From Prolixibacteraceae bacterium (GTDB taxonomy: Bacteria; Bacteroidota; Bacteroidia; Bacteroidales; Prolixibacteraceae): DNA of 64,000 nt. Of the stretch, positions 19,320 to 29,828 are shown piece by piece (the stretch's first letter is position 1; each line of letters starts with the position of its first letter). Below the pieces are notes generated by a model. It was not told the DNA's origin. It ran no database searches and saw nothing but the letters and a program-made list of their open reading frames with translations. The position numbers and the translations under genes were made by a program. The stretch spans positions 1 through 64,000 of the forward strand of contig JAFLKN010000004.1 of NCBI GenBank assembly GCA_019163175.1, written 5' to 3'.

Positions 19320-20336
19320 TTGAAACAAAAAGTCGTCAAAACCCTCAAATTTTCCTCTTTCTTTTTGCTCGGGATTCTGATATTCTGGATGGTGTACAAA
19401 GATCAGGATATCAATCGCATCAAGAGCATTTTAAGCAACGACGTAAATTATTTCTGGATTGTAGTTTCGCTTTTCCTTGGTTTGATTAGCCACATCAGCC
19501 GGACTATCCGGTGGAACCTGATGATTGAGCCGCTTGGCCATAAGCCCCGTGCGCTCAATACTTTTCTGGCCGTAATGATTGGTTACCTCATGAACCTAGC
19601 TTTACCGCGTATGGGCGAAATTTCCAGATGCGGTGTGCTGGCCCGGTACGAAAAAATTCCATTTACCAAGCTGGTCGGAACGGTTGTTCTCGAAAGGCTT
19701 ATTGATATGCTGGTGCTGCTCCTGTTGCTGCTTGTGGTGATGGTTACCCAATTCGGGCAAGTGTTGGAATTCCTGAATAACAATCCGCAAGTGAAAGAAA
19801 AGCTGGAAAAAGTAATGTATTCCCCGGTTTTACTGGGTGGCTTGCTTGTATTTCTGCTGATTGTCTGGTTTTCGCGTCACAAGATTCTCGGAAGTTCGTT
19901 TGTGAAAAAAATATTGGGATTTGTCGGTCAGTTTGTCGAGGGATTCCGCAGTATACTGAAGTTGAAAAGGGTTGGCGTTTTTATATTCCATTCATTTTTC
20001 ATCTGGATTTTATACTATTTGATGCTGTATTGTGTTTTCTTTTCTTTCGGCTTCACTTCCCATTTGTCGGCTTTAGCTGGTCTGACGGTTTTTGTACTGG
20101 GCAGTTTCGGAATGGTGGCGCCGGTTCAGGGTGGGATAGGAGCCTGGCATTTTATGGTGATTGAAGGCCTTGCCCTTTATGGCGTCGATCGGGTTGACGG
20201 AAAAATATTTGCGCTGTTGGCACATGGTAGTACAACCATTATGCTGATTGTTCTGGGGCTGATCTCGCTTTTGGTTTTGCCTTTTGTGAATGAACGCAGC
20301 GAAGAAAACGGAGAATTGGCAAGTGAAAATATATAG
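19320..20336 (+). CDS. Flippase-like integral membrane protein (UPF0104/LPG-synthase membrane domain)
   Basis: 338 residues with about eight membrane helices, matching the lysylphosphatidylglycerol-synthase membrane-domain family: VSLFLGLISHISRTIRW near the start, MNLALPRMGEISRCGVLARYE, and the APVQGGIGAWHFMVIEG block with conserved glycines. Members move lipid-linked substrates or modify lipids; this one lacks the soluble aminoacyltransferase domain. The start is a TTG: the frame is closed by TAG three codons upstream and no ATG lies between. The next gene is 186 bases downstream across a cloverleaf repeat. Confidence 0.85.
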   Translation: MKQKVVKTLKFSSFFLLGILIFWMVYKDQDINRIKSILSNDVNYFWIVVSLFLGLISHISRTIRWNLMIEPLGHKPRALNTFLAVMIGYLMNLALPRMGEISRCGVLARYEKIPFTKLVGTVVLERLIDMLVLLLLLLVVMVTQFGQVLEFLNNNPQVKEKLEKVMYSPVLLGGLLVFLLIVWFSRHKILGSSFVKKILGFVGQFVEGFRSILKLKRVGVFIFHSFFIWILYYLMLYCVFFSFGFTSHLSALAGLTVFVLGSFGMVAPVQGGIGAWHFMVIEGLALYGVDRVDGKIFALLAHGSTTIMLIVLGLISLLVLPFVNERSEENGELASENI

Positions 20337-20373
20337 AAGTAATTAACCCAATATAATGTCATATTTTATTTTC

Positions 20374-20460
20374 ACTCACCCCGAAGACCGAAGACTCGGT
20401 CTTTTCCCCTCTCTACACGTAGAGAGGGGGAAGAGCATCGAACGATGCGATGGGGTGAGT
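20374..20460. repeat. Cloverleaf-shaped palindromic repeat element
   Basis: An outer perfect 9-bp inverted repeat (ACTCACCCC / GGGGTGAGT) encloses three consecutive hairpins: 20384-20403 (8-bp stem AAGACCGA), 20406-20429 (10-bp stem CCCCTCTCTA) and 20435-20448 (stem GCATCG). The whole folds as a four-way junction. It lies between two co-directional genes, contains no ORF, and is of the size and shape of REP/REPIN-like elements. Confidence 0.8.
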
Positions 20461-20522
20461 CAGGATTTTGACCAATACCATATGCAACATTATTCCATTC
20501 TTTTAACTTAGATTAGCTCACG

Positions 20523-21776
20523 TTGAATACAAACCTCTACATAGCACGACGAATTTTTTCGGCTAAGGAAAACCGAAACAACCCCTCGCACCGGATTGTG
20601 AATATTGCCCTTTTCGGCATTGTTCTGGGTTTGATTGTGCTGATTTTAGCCGTGGCCATTGTTACCGGTTACAAAACGGAGGTTGGCCGCAAGGTCATCG
20701 GGTTCGGATCGCATTTGCAAATTGTAAACCTCGACTCGAACCAGTCGTACGAAACTACACCAATCAGTGAGGACCAACCGTTTTTAACTGATCTGAAAAA
20801 TATTGAAGGGATTCGTCATGTGCAGGTTTTCGCCACACAGCCGGGTATTATTCGCACCGACGATGAAATTCATGGCGTTGTGCTGAAAGGAATCGGATCC
20901 GATTTCGATTGGTCATTCTTTCAGGAAAATAAAGTGGCCGGCGAGGTATTTCAGGTTCAGGATACCATCCGCAGTAACAAAGTATGGGTTTCGAAACAAA
21001 TGGCCGATCTCCTTAAACTTAAGCTTGGCGACGATCTGGTCATGTTTTTTATTCACGAGTCAGAAGCTATTCCCCGCCAGCGGAAATTTCAACTTGCCGG
21101 TATCTATAAAACCAGTCTCGACGAGTTCGATCGCATGTTTGTTTTGGTTGACATCAACCACATCCGCCGGTTGAACAACTGGAAAGCTAATGAGGTGAGT
21201 GGATTCGAGATTTTGGTCAACGATTTTAAAACACTTCCGGAGCAGGAAAATGCGGTGCACAATTTATTGCTTCGCAATACCAGTGCCGATCGTCCGGTGC
21301 TGCAGGTGGTGAGCATTAAAGAAAAATACCGGCATATTTTCGATTGGCTCAGCCTGCTCGATATGAATGTTTGGGTCATTCTGGTGCTTATGGTTTTGGT
21401 TGCCGGGTTCAATATGGTTTCCAGCCTGCTGGTAATTATTCTGGAACGCACCCAAATGATCGGTATTCTGAAAGCGATGGGTGCCCGCAACTGGAGTATC
21501 CGGAAAGTATTTATGTATTTTTCGGTGATGCTTATCCTGAAAGCTTTGGTTTTGGGCAATATTCTGGGGATTGGCATTTGCCTGATTCAGCAATACACGC
21601 ACATTTTAAAACTCGACTCCACTTCGTATTACCTCGAATATGTTCCGATCAACCTGAATGTCGGATACCTGATTTTGCTGAATGTGGGAACCCTGACCAT
21701 TACCATGCTGATGCTTCTTTTGCCTTCGTATTTTATTGCCAAAGTTTCTCCTGAAAAAACCATTCGTTTTGAGTAA
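20523..21776 (+). CDS. Lipoprotein-releasing ABC permease (LolC/LolE type)
   Basis: 417 residues: N-terminal helix after LYIARRIFSAKENRNNPSHR (the typical LolC/E opening), a large periplasmic domain (about 50-270), then three helices with LVIILERTQMIGILKAMGAR, the FtsX signature. In the Lol system such permeases extract lipoproteins from the inner membrane for delivery to the outer membrane. No LolD ATPase is adjacent. The start is TTG: a TAG lies three codons upstream and there is no in-frame ATG. NUDIX follows after 9 bases, so they are likely cotranscribed. Confidence 0.88.
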   Translation: MNTNLYIARRIFSAKENRNNPSHRIVNIALFGIVLGLIVLILAVAIVTGYKTEVGRKVIGFGSHLQIVNLDSNQSYETTPISEDQPFLTDLKNIEGIRHVQVFATQPGIIRTDDEIHGVVLKGIGSDFDWSFFQENKVAGEVFQVQDTIRSNKVWVSKQMADLLKLKLGDDLVMFFIHESEAIPRQRKFQLAGIYKTSLDEFDRMFVLVDINHIRRLNNWKANEVSGFEILVNDFKTLPEQENAVHNLLLRNTSADRPVLQVVSIKEKYRHIFDWLSLLDMNVWVILVLMVLVAGFNMVSSLLVIILERTQMIGILKAMGARNWSIRKVFMYFSVMLILKALVLGNILGIGICLIQQYTHILKLDSTSYYLEYVPINLNVGYLILLNVGTLTITMLMLLLPSYFIAKVSPEKTIRFE

Positions 21777-21785
21777 ATTTAAGGT

Positions 21786-22409
21786 ATGTATTCCGACACC
21801 AAAACATATTTAAAAACTGTTCTGCAAGGCGATTTGCCTGGCATTGAGGCTCATCAGAAAATGCTTCCTCCGGGCAGGCGATTGAAGTCGCTTGATCACG
21901 AAAAGGAGTCGGTAAAACTGAGCAGCGTTCTGGTTTTGATTTTTCCGGTCGGCGATAAGCTTTTTACCTGTTTGACCAAACGTCCATCGACCATGAAATA
22001 CCATCCGGGACAGGTAAGTTTTCCTGGAGGTAAAGTGGAAAAGGAGGATGCCTCGGCTGAAATGGCTGCGTTGCGCGAGGCGCGTGAAGAAGTTGGAATC
22101 GATACTTCGGCGATCGAAGTTTTAGGAAAATTGTCAGATTTTTACCTGGAAATCAGTCGGTTTTCGATTCAGCCGTTTCTGGCCTGGACGAATGCAGAAC
22201 CTCAATTCGGGGTAAATTACGAAGAGGTTGATGAACTGATTTTATTCCCACTCTCGGATTTTGTCGAAAACGAACTTATTCAGGAAACCGAACTGCAAAC
22301 CATGTCGGGGATACTTCCCGTAAAATACTTTCCTTTCAATGACCAGATCATCTGGGGAGCCACTGCCATGATTTTGTCGGAGCTGATCGAAATCCTGAAG
22401 CGCCGGTAG
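21786..22409 (+). CDS. NUDIX hydrolase, CoA pyrophosphatase-like
   Basis: 207 residues with a complete Nudix box, starting at FPGGKVEKED and ending in LREAREEVGID. The preceding TKRPSTMKYHPGQVSFPGG matches the NudL/CoA-diphosphatase motif (LLTxRxxxLxxHxGQVxFPGG). The expected reaction is hydrolysis of CoA or related nucleoside diphosphates to 4'-phosphopantetheine and 3',5'-ADP. It is the second gene of a probable pair with the Lol-type permease. Confidence 0.9.
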   Translation: MYSDTKTYLKTVLQGDLPGIEAHQKMLPPGRRLKSLDHEKESVKLSSVLVLIFPVGDKLFTCLTKRPSTMKYHPGQVSFPGGKVEKEDASAEMAALREAREEVGIDTSAIEVLGKLSDFYLEISRFSIQPFLAWTNAEPQFGVNYEEVDELILFPLSDFVENELIQETELQTMSGILPVKYFPFNDQIIWGATAMILSELIEILKRR

Positions 22410-22455
22410 ATAAATTCAAGTCAAATTTGGGAACTAAACACGAAGCTGTCGAAAG

Positions 22456-24459
22456 CTAATCGTAGAACGACCATGCAATGCCAATCCGGTAAGTACGCCG
22501 ATAGTAGGCATAGTCGGGAGCTACATAGTAGTTGTTTCCGGCTAATCCGGAGGCCGCATTCATGAGCACAAAGAAGAATCGGGTTCGTTTTAGTTTCAGG
22601 TTAGCATGCAAGTCTACAAAAGGGAAATTGCCAATCCGCTGTTCATTCTGCAGATAATACCGTGCAGTGGCAGGCTCGTAGGCATCGGCATAGAAAGCTG
22701 AATTGTAGCGGGCATCAACTCCAAACTGAGTGTACAATACTTTCGAAACGATGGTGCGGTAATTCATACTTACATACCCTGCAAAAGCGGGCAAATGAAT
22801 GTAGTTGTCGTTACTCGCTTTCTGAACAAGCAACTGTGCTCTAACCAGCCAGTGTTTTCGGTCGTAATCTTTGTTCAGGTAGGCCGATAAAATCATTAAT
22901 TCGGTGCTGGTTTGTGCAGGCAAAGCCTCGGCATTGTTGTAGATGTAGTTTCCAATCAGCGAATAGTTTGCACCAACAGTTGTTTTGTAGGCCTGCGAGT
23001 GAATGTTCGCCCGGAGATTAATTTGGTTGATGTTGTCGAAGTTATTCGTCCATTGGTAATGGTTGGAATAAAAGTACTGGTCAAAGTATTCCGGAACCAG
23101 TGTCTTCAGGCTACCTTCAATACGCAAGCTAGTCGTGTCTCTCCCGATTTTCAAGGGTTTATTCACAAATCCGTTTACTTCAGTTTGTCCGGCGCGGTAT
23201 CCCGTCAGGTAAATGCGTCCGTCGGCTTCCCATTGCCAGAATTTTCCTTCGTTCCGGAAGATTCCTCCTCCCACGAAGGTGTTTGTGAATTGTGTAGGTA
23301 TGTTTATGTTCCGGATTGCCATTCCATTCCAAATGGATGACGAGTGGAACCACAAATTGTCGTGACCAATGTATGCACGTTTGCCGAAAGTGAATTTCCG
23401 GTCGGGCGCTTCGTAAAACTTGATTTGAAACAGGTTGGTCAGCCGGGAATATTTTACGCTGTCGTTAGTTTCGTTTGCGTTGATGTTTATATGATGGAAA
23501 AAGCTTGACGGATCTTCTTTGGTAAATTTCCGTTTATTGCCCGAATACTCAAACTCGTGAATAAATCCCACACGCGGAATGAATGTCTCAGTTATATATC
23601 CGGCAGTATCAGGTTCCGATTCAATCGTTTTACCTACCCGATATTCGTTAATAGTGTTTATGTTATTGTTCTGAAGTTTATTGATGGCATCGTCAGAAAT
23701 CTTTACAGTTAGATAGTTGGTTTCATTTTGTACAAAATCCTGCCCGGGGTCAAGTCCGCCATTTTCCTGCCCTTGCAAGCGGTTGAAAATAATGTTTGAA
23801 TGAGAAAGAAACCGGTCTGATTTGTACGAAGTAACAAATCCAATGTTGTGAAATTTGTTTTCCTGATTCAGGTACTGACCACTGGACCGGGTCTGATTGT
23901 AGATTAATTCGAAATTCAGATTTTTATTAACGTTTTGAGAGTGAAAAACATTGAACCGGGTTTCGTTGTGCGTCATCCTGTTTTCACTTTGACTGTAATC
24001 GAGTATAGTATACGGTGTAGTCGAGTTGTAATATTTGAGTTGCGATGGATATAACCAGTAGGCATCGAACGAGCGGGCAAAGTAAAAATCTGAATTGTAG
24101 TTACGTTTAAAAAAATCGTTAGAAATGTAGGCGCCTCCGTTGTTGCCAGTAAAGGTGTTGCTTATACTTACCTGGTTGAACGGAAGATAATTATGGAAAA
24201 ACCAAAGGGTGGTATCCAATTCGGTTTTCCTGATCATCGAGCCATGATCACTAACCTGCCAAACTTTAATGAGCGAGGGTATTTTCTTCTTTTCTTCCTG
24301 CTCAGAATCCTTTCCGTCCGAAGGGTTTTCGGGGTCTACGCTGCTGTTTTGGCTGCCCGTTTGCCGGCTGCTGCCCGAACCTGTCGGTCTCAATTGGGCA
24401 TTGGCCTGAATAACAACCAGAAGGGTTGCAATAACTATATAAATATACTTTTTCAACAT
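22456..24459 (-). CDS. Putative outer-membrane porin (Bacteroidota type)
   Basis: 667 residues with a signal peptide (MLKKYIYIVIATLLVVIQANA, cleavage near residue 21), a low-complexity Ser/Gly/Asp/Glu linker (about 25-55), and a long beta-strand-rich body ending in an aromatic residue pattern (YRIGIAWSFYD) typical of outer-membrane barrels. It resembles the large putative porin family of Bacteroidota, with no TonB box or plug domain evident. Substrate unknown. It is convergent with the NUDIX gene. Confidence 0.8.
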   Translation of the reverse strand: MLKKYIYIVIATLLVVIQANAQLRPTGSGSSRQTGSQNSSVDPENPSDGKDSEQEEKKKIPSLIKVWQVSDHGSMIRKTELDTTLWFFHNYLPFNQVSISNTFTGNNGGAYISNDFFKRNYNSDFYFARSFDAYWLYPSQLKYYNSTTPYTILDYSQSENRMTHNETRFNVFHSQNVNKNLNFELIYNQTRSSGQYLNQENKFHNIGFVTSYKSDRFLSHSNIIFNRLQGQENGGLDPGQDFVQNETNYLTVKISDDAINKLQNNNINTINEYRVGKTIESEPDTAGYITETFIPRVGFIHEFEYSGNKRKFTKEDPSSFFHHININANETNDSVKYSRLTNLFQIKFYEAPDRKFTFGKRAYIGHDNLWFHSSSIWNGMAIRNINIPTQFTNTFVGGGIFRNEGKFWQWEADGRIYLTGYRAGQTEVNGFVNKPLKIGRDTTSLRIEGSLKTLVPEYFDQYFYSNHYQWTNNFDNINQINLRANIHSQAYKTTVGANYSLIGNYIYNNAEALPAQTSTELMILSAYLNKDYDRKHWLVRAQLLVQKASNDNYIHLPAFAGYVSMNYRTIVSKVLYTQFGVDARYNSAFYADAYEPATARYYLQNEQRIGNFPFVDLHANLKLKRTRFFFVLMNAASGLAGNNYYVAPDYAYYRRTYRIGIAWSFYD

Positions 24460-24679
24460 GTCGGCGCAAAGATAATTAAATCTGAAACCTATGTCAATAA
24501 TCGGAAAATTATTCCCGACAGAACATAACTTTCAGGGAATGAACCTGTAAACGAAACGGATAAAAGGCCAGATTATGATTTTATTTTCCTCTTTTTAAGG
24601 TTTTTTGTGAATAAGTTTTCAACTATTAGTTGTTAGTTAATGTCGGGTCAGCGAGACACCAATCCACCTCGCTTTTCTT

Positions 24680-24687
24680 TATATTTG
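24680..24687 (+). promoter_or_regulatory. Putative -7 box of parE
   Basis: TATATTTG matches TAnnTTTG exactly. With this box a transcript would begin near 24694, which argues for the ATG at 24707 rather than the in-frame TTG at 24695. Confidence 0.5.
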
Positions 24688-24706
24688 TTGCAAATTGGAA
24701 AATAAA

Positions 24707-26539
24707 ATGATGCCGAATTACGATGAAGGTTCAATAAAAACGCTTGATTGGCAGGAACATATCCGGAAAAGACCCGGAATGTATATCGGCAAGTTGGGCG
24801 ATGGCTCGGCGAGCGATGATGGAATATATGTTTTGCTGAAAGAAGTGATGGATAACTCCATCGATGAGTTTATGATGGGGAACGGACGAAAGATAGAAGT
24901 TCGTGTCAGCAATGAATTGGTTTCAGTACGCGATTTTGGCCGTGGAATCCCATTGGGCAAGTTGCTTGATGTGGCTTCTAAAATGAATACCGGGGCTAAA
25001 TACGACTCCGAAGTGTTTAAAAAGTCTGTGGGTTTGAATGGGGTTGGTATTAAAGCTGTAAACGCTTTGTCCAGCCATTTCCTGATTAAATCATTCCGCG
25101 AAGGCGAAGTGAAAGAGATCAATTTCAGCGAAGGGGTAGTGGTGTCGGAACAAGAAGTGGTGCCTTCTGATCAGCCTAATGGAACCTATGTGGCTTTTAC
25201 TCCAGATGTTAATGTGTTTAAATCCTACCATTACATTGACGACTATGTGGTCAATATGATGAAAAACTACTCGTTCCTGAATGCTGGTCTTACGCTGGAA
25301 TTCAACGGCGAGAAATTTCATTCCAAGAATGGGTTAAAAGATTTGCTTGAAGAAAATCAGGAAGCCGAGGCACTTTATCCGGTTATTCACCTGAAAGGAA
25401 CTGACATTGAAGTAGCCATTACCCACGGAAACCAATATGGCGAAGATTACTACTCGTTTGTAAACGGACAACATACTACGCAGGGTGGAACTCATTTGGT
25501 GGCTTTTCGTGAAGCTATCGTAAAAACCATCCGCGATTTCTACAAAAAGGACTTTGATCCTTCCGATATTCGGGCCTCAATTGTGGCAGCCATCAGCATA
25601 AAAGTTGAAGAGCCGGTATTTGAATCTCAGACCAAAACGAAACTCGGATCAAAGGATATTGGTCCGGAAGGCCCAAGTGTGCGGAATTTTGTGGCCAACT
25701 TTGTACAAAAGGAACTCGACAATTACCTGCATAAGAATCCGGATGTGTCAGAAGTGTTGCTTCGCCGCATTCAGGAGTCGGAACGCGAACGCAAGGCCAT
25801 TTCAGGAATAAAGAAACTGGCCAAACAGCGTGCTAAAAAGGCCAACCTGCACAACCGCAAACTGCGCGATTGCCGGGTGCATCTCAACAGTACGCATGAG
25901 GTCCGCGAGAATTCATCGATTTTTATTACCGAAGGGGATTCGGCCAGCGGATCGATCACCAAGTCGCGCGATGTAAACACACAAGCCGTATTCAGTTTGA
26001 AAGGTAAACCGCTGAATACGTATGGCTTAACAAAGAAAGTGGTGTATGAAAACGAAGAATTCAATCTTCTGCAAGCCGCGCTGAACATCGAAGAAAATAT
26101 GGATGACTTGCGCTACAACAAAGTAATTATAGCTACCGATGCCGACGTCGACGGTATGCACATCCGCCTGTTGCTCATCACATTCTTCCTGCAATTCTTT
26201 CCGGAAATTATTCGCAGAGGTCACCTGTTTATTTTTCAGACTCCGCTTTTCAGGGTTCGGAATAAAAAGGTGACTTACTATTGCTACTCCGAAGAGGAGC
26301 GGGTTTCAGCCATTCAGAAATTGGGAAAGACAGCCGAAATTACCCGGTTTAAAGGTTTAGGCGAAATTTCTCCGGATGAGTTTAAGAATTTCATTGGCGC
26401 AGATATTCGTCTCGATCCGGTTCAAATGAAAAAACATGAATCGGTAGCCAACATGCTCGAGTTTTACATGGGCAAAAATACACCTGAACGGCAGGATTTT
26501 ATCATCGAAAATCTGTATGTCGAAAAAGATGACTTTTAA
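24707..26539 (+). CDS. parE: DNA topoisomerase IV subunit B
   Basis: Type IIA topoisomerase ATPase subunit, 610 residues from this ATG. GHKL ATPase motifs are at the N-terminus ([33 protein letters not shown]). The TOPRIM domain is complete: acidic ITEGDSASG with E409 and DADVD at 478-482. With ParC it decatenates chromosomes. The frame extends to a TTG at 24695, but that lies only 8 bases past the -7 box. parC follows after 56 bases. The other type II enzyme, gyrase, is not in this window. Confidence 0.94.
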   Translation: MMPNYDEGSIKTLDWQEHIRKRPGMYIGKLGDGSASDDGIYVLLKEVMDNSIDEFMMGNGRKIEVRVSNELVSVRDFGRGIPLGKLLDVASKMNTGAKYDSEVFKKSVGLNGVGIKAVNALSSHFLIKSFREGEVKEINFSEGVVVSEQEVVPSDQPNGTYVAFTPDVNVFKSYHYIDDYVVNMMKNYSFLNAGLTLEFNGEKFHSKNGLKDLLEENQEAEALYPVIHLKGTDIEVAITHGNQYGEDYYSFVNGQHTTQGGTHLVAFREAIVKTIRDFYKKDFDPSDIRASIVAAISIKVEEPVFESQTKTKLGSKDIGPEGPSVRNFVANFVQKELDNYLHKNPDVSEVLLRRIQESERERKAISGIKKLAKQRAKKANLHNRKLRDCRVHLNSTHEVRENSSIFITEGDSASGSITKSRDVNTQAVFSLKGKPLNTYGLTKKVVYENEEFNLLQAALNIEENMDDLRYNKVIIATDADVDGMHIRLLLITFFLQFFPEIIRRGHLFIFQTPLFRVRNKKVTYYCYSEEERVSAIQKLGKTAEITRFKGLGEISPDEFKNFIGADIRLDPVQMKKHESVANMLEFYMGKNTPERQDFIIENLYVEKDDF

Positions 26540-26584
26540 TTGAGTCAGCCAGATTTAAAATACGCACCAACCATATTTGATTGC

Positions 26585-26590
26585 AAGGAG
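26585..26590 (+). promoter_or_regulatory. Shine-Dalgarno-like site deciding the parC start
   Basis: AAGGAG lies five bases before the ATG at 26596. Such sites are rare in this window. It favours that ATG over the in-frame TTG at 26581. Confidence 0.6.
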
Positions 26591-26595
26591 CAAAA

Positions 26596-29238
26596 ATGAC
26601 AGAAGAAAACATCAATAAGGAAGAATTCCAGAAAGAAGAAAAAAAGGATGGAATCACCTATTTGTCGGGAATGTACCAGCAATGGTTTTTGGATTATGCC
26701 TCGTACGTAATTTTAGAGCGCGCCGTTCCTTATGTTGAGGATGGAATGAAGCCGGTTCAGCGAAGGATTATGCACGCCATGAACATGATGGATGATGGCC
26801 GTTTCAATAAAGTGGCAAATATCATCGGGCAAACCATGCAGTACCATCCTCATGGCGATGCATCAATTGGTGATGCATTGGTTCAGCTGGGGCAAAAGGA
26901 TTTGCTGGTCGATTGCCAGGGAAACTGGGGAAACATACTTACCGGCGATGGTGCGGCTGCTCCACGTTATATCGAAGCACGTTTATCGAAATTTGCTCTT
27001 GATGTGGTCTTCAATCCAAAGACTACCCGCTGGAAATTGTCGTACGATGGTCGTAATCGCGAACCAATTGCTTTACCGGTTAAGTTTCCGCTGTTATTGG
27101 CTCAGGGCGTTGAGGGTATTGCAGTTGGCTTAGCCTGTAAAATACTTCCGCACAACTTTATCGAATTGATTGATGCCGCCATTTCGTATCTGAAAGGTGA
27201 AGACTTTGTTTTGTATCCTGACTTTCCAACCGGCGGATCGGGTGACTTTGCCCGGTACAATGACGGAATCAGGGGTTCGTCGATTAAGGTTCGTGCAAAA
27301 ATTGAAAAGAAAGACAGCAAAACTTTAGTGGTTACAGAGGTTCCGTTCGGAAAGACAACGGCTTCACTCATTGAGTCGATCATTAAAGCCAACGATAAAG
27401 GCAAAATCAAGATCAGGAAAATTGACGATAATACTTCGGACAAGGTTGAAATTATGATCCACCTGGTTCCGGGAATGTCTTCCGATAAAACCATTGACGC
27501 ACTTTTTGCTTTTACCGATTGCGAGGTTTCAATATCGCCTAACAGCTGCATTATTGAAGACGATAAGCCGAAATTTATTGGTGTCAGTGAAATCCTGAGA
27601 ATCAATACTGATCAGACGGTTGCCCTCCTGAAACTGGAGTTGGAGATCAGACGAGGAGAGTTGGAAGAAGCCTGGCATTTTTCGTCGCTCGAAAAAATAT
27701 TTATTGAAGAACGCATTTACAAGGATAAAGAGTTTGAAGATTCGGCCAATATGGACGAGGCTGTAAGCCACATCGACATGCGCCTCGAACCTTGGAAACC
27801 TATGCTTAAACGCGAGGTTACCAAAGAAGATATCCTGAAGCTGATGGAAATCCGGATGGCGCGAATCCTGAAATTCAATACCGATAAAGCCAACGATCAT
27901 TTGCTGGCGATTGAGGATGAGATTGAGGACATCAACAACAAAATTGAAAACATCATTCCGTTTACCATCGAGTGGTTCGAACGGCTGAAAACCAAATATA
28001 GCAAAGGTCGTGAGCGTCGTACCGAGATCAGGAATTTCGAAAATATTGTGGCTTCGAAAGTGGTGATTGCCAACGAAAAGCTCTATGTTGACCGCATTGA
28101 GGGTTTCATGGGAACGAGCCTGAAAAAAGCAGAATATGTTTGCGATTGCTCGGATATGGATGACGTGATTGTTTTCCGCAAGGATGGCACATACATCGTT
28201 TCCAAAGTTTCAGAAAAAGCCTTTATCGGGAAAAATATTCTACATATCGCCATTTTCAAGAAAAACGATAACCGAACCATTTATAACATTGTGTATCGCG
28301 ATGGCAAAAACGGTTTTGTCTTCATGAAACGTATGGCCGTAACCGGAGTTACCCGCGATAAAGAATATGACCTGACTCAGGGAACACCAGGTTCGCGGGT
28401 CATGTATTTTAGCGAAAATCCGAATGGTGAAGCCGAAGTACTCCGGGTTACATTGAAGCCCAAACCGAGAATCAAAAAACTCATTTTTGAAGTCGATTTC
28501 AGCGAGCTGGCCATAAAAGGTCGGTCGTCAATGGGGAATATCCTGAGCAAGTTCGAAATTCACAAAATTGCCCTTAAAGAAAAAGGTGTTTCAACTTTAG
28601 GTGGCCGCAAAATCTGGTTCGACGAAGATGTGTCGAGGCTAAATTCTGACAACCGGGGCAAGTATCTGGGCGAATTTAGTGGAGACGATATGATTCTGGT
28701 TATTTACAAATCGGGTGAATATATGCTTTGCAACTTCGATTTGTCGAACCATTTTGATGCAGGAATTCTACTCATCGAAAAGTTTAATCCAAAGAAGGTG
28801 CTTACTTCCGTGTATTTTGATGCCGAACAAGGATTTTACTACGTGAAACGTTTCGAGCTGGAAGATGTGCCCAACCGAAAAGTTGGCTTTATCGGTGAGT
28901 TCCCCGAAAACAGGCTGATCTGTTTTACCTGGGTTGGTCATCCGCGCTTCGAGCTTCTGTTTGGCGGCAAAAATGAAGGACGTGAACCCGAAATTGTTGA
29001 AGTTGATGAATTTATCGGCGTAAAATCATATAAAGCTAAAGGGAAACGACTTTCGATTTATGAAATCAGTCAGATCAATGAACTTGAACCTACCGTGATT
29101 GACGAAGTGGTTGAGGAAGTTCCGGCAGAAGAACCAAGTACCGAAATCGTAATTCCTGATATTGAAGATCTTTTGTTTGGCCTGGATAAACCCAACGATG
29201 GGGAAGAACCGCCAAACCAAATGACACTTGAGTTTTAA
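26596..29238 (+). CDS. parC: DNA topoisomerase IV subunit A
   Basis: 880 residues. The breakage-reunion domain opens with YASYVILERAVPYVEDGMKP and has QRR at 55-57 and the catalytic tyrosine Y125 in PRYIEARLS. A long coiled-coil stretch lies at about 410-490. The C-terminal DNA-wrapping region (about 500-830) is followed by an acidic tail (EEVPAEEPSTE). The subunit cuts and rejoins DNA with ParE. Its place directly behind parE and the divergence from classical GyrA blades support ParC rather than GyrA. Confidence 0.93.
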   Translation: MTEENINKEEFQKEEKKDGITYLSGMYQQWFLDYASYVILERAVPYVEDGMKPVQRRIMHAMNMMDDGRFNKVANIIGQTMQYHPHGDASIGDALVQLGQKDLLVDCQGNWGNILTGDGAAAPRYIEARLSKFALDVVFNPKTTRWKLSYDGRNREPIALPVKFPLLLAQGVEGIAVGLACKILPHNFIELIDAAISYLKGEDFVLYPDFPTGGSGDFARYNDGIRGSSIKVRAKIEKKDSKTLVVTEVPFGKTTASLIESIIKANDKGKIKIRKIDDNTSDKVEIMIHLVPGMSSDKTIDALFAFTDCEVSISPNSCIIEDDKPKFIGVSEILRINTDQTVALLKLELEIRRGELEEAWHFSSLEKIFIEERIYKDKEFEDSANMDEAVSHIDMRLEPWKPMLKREVTKEDILKLMEIRMARILKFNTDKANDHLLAIEDEIEDINNKIENIIPFTIEWFERLKTKYSKGRERRTEIRNFENIVASKVVIANEKLYVDRIEGFMGTSLKKAEYVCDCSDMDDVIVFRKDGTYIVSKVSEKAFIGKNILHIAIFKKNDNRTIYNIVYRDGKNGFVFMKRMAVTGVTRDKEYDLTQGTPGSRVMYFSENPNGEAEVLRVTLKPKPRIKKLIFEVDFSELAIKGRSSMGNILSKFEIHKIALKEKGVSTLGGRKIWFDEDVSRLNSDNRGKYLGEFSGDDMILVIYKSGEYMLCNFDLSNHFDAGILLIEKFNPKKVLTSVYFDAEQGFYYVKRFELEDVPNRKVGFIGEFPENRLICFTWVGHPRFELLFGGKNEGREPEIVEVDEFIGVKSYKAKGKRLSIYEISQINELEPTVIDEVVEEVPAEEPSTEIVIPDIEDLLFGLDKPNDGEEPPNQMTLEF

Positions 29239-29272
29239 TTTAGACTTTGTACGCATTACTTTTGTTTGATTT

Positions 29273-29782
29273 ATGAGAATATTCCTGATTGGTTTTATGG
29301 GCTGTGGAAAATCGACTATGGGACGTGCGCTGGCGGCTTCATTAAACCTGACTTTTATTGATTTGGATACTTTTCTGGAAGAACGTTATTTCAGAACAAT
29401 TCCCCAGATTTTTGCTGAAGAAGGAGAGGATAATTTCCGGCGAAAGGAGCGCAAAGTTCTGGAAGAAGTTGCTTCATTCGATAATGTAATTGTTGCCACC
29501 GGTGGCGGTGCTCCTTGCTTTTTCGACAATATGGATCTGATGAACCGCTCTGGTTTTTGTGTTTTCCTGGATGTAGAAATTGATTCATTGGTTGGACGTC
29601 TAATTCACGCTAAAACCGAACGGCCATTGATAAAAGGAAAATCTCCTGAAGAATTGCGTCATTTCATCGGAGAACTGATGCAGAAAAGAAGGCCATTTTA
29701 TGAAAAGGCGCACTACATCCTGAAAGGGAAAGATATCCTTCCGGAACAGGTTCTCGAATTAGTCAGAATGGAAAATAAATAA
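29273..29782 (+). CDS. aroK: Shikimate kinase
   Basis: Phosphorylates shikimate at the 3-hydroxyl, a step of chorismate and aromatic amino acid synthesis. The 169 residues contain Walker A GFMGCGKST (about 7-15), the shikimate-binding DLDTFLEERYF with the catalytic Asp, VVATGGGAPCF (GGG motif) and the lid RPLIKG. It starts 34 bases after parC on the same strand. Confidence 0.95.
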   Translation: MRIFLIGFMGCGKSTMGRALAASLNLTFIDLDTFLEERYFRTIPQIFAEEGEDNFRRKERKVLEEVASFDNVIVATGGGAPCFFDNMDLMNRSGFCVFLDVEIDSLVGRLIHAKTERPLIKGKSPEELRHFIGELMQKRRPFYEKAHYILKGKDILPEQVLELVRMENK

Positions 29783-29828
29783 TTGGCTTCGCTTCTGACC
29801 TGAATAAAAAATCAATTAAACTGGTATC

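Noticed and set aside
20374-20460. tRNA gene, because of the cloverleaf shape
   Set aside because: The arm lengths do not fit, there is no T-arm or D-arm conserved base, and no CCA-like acceptor end.
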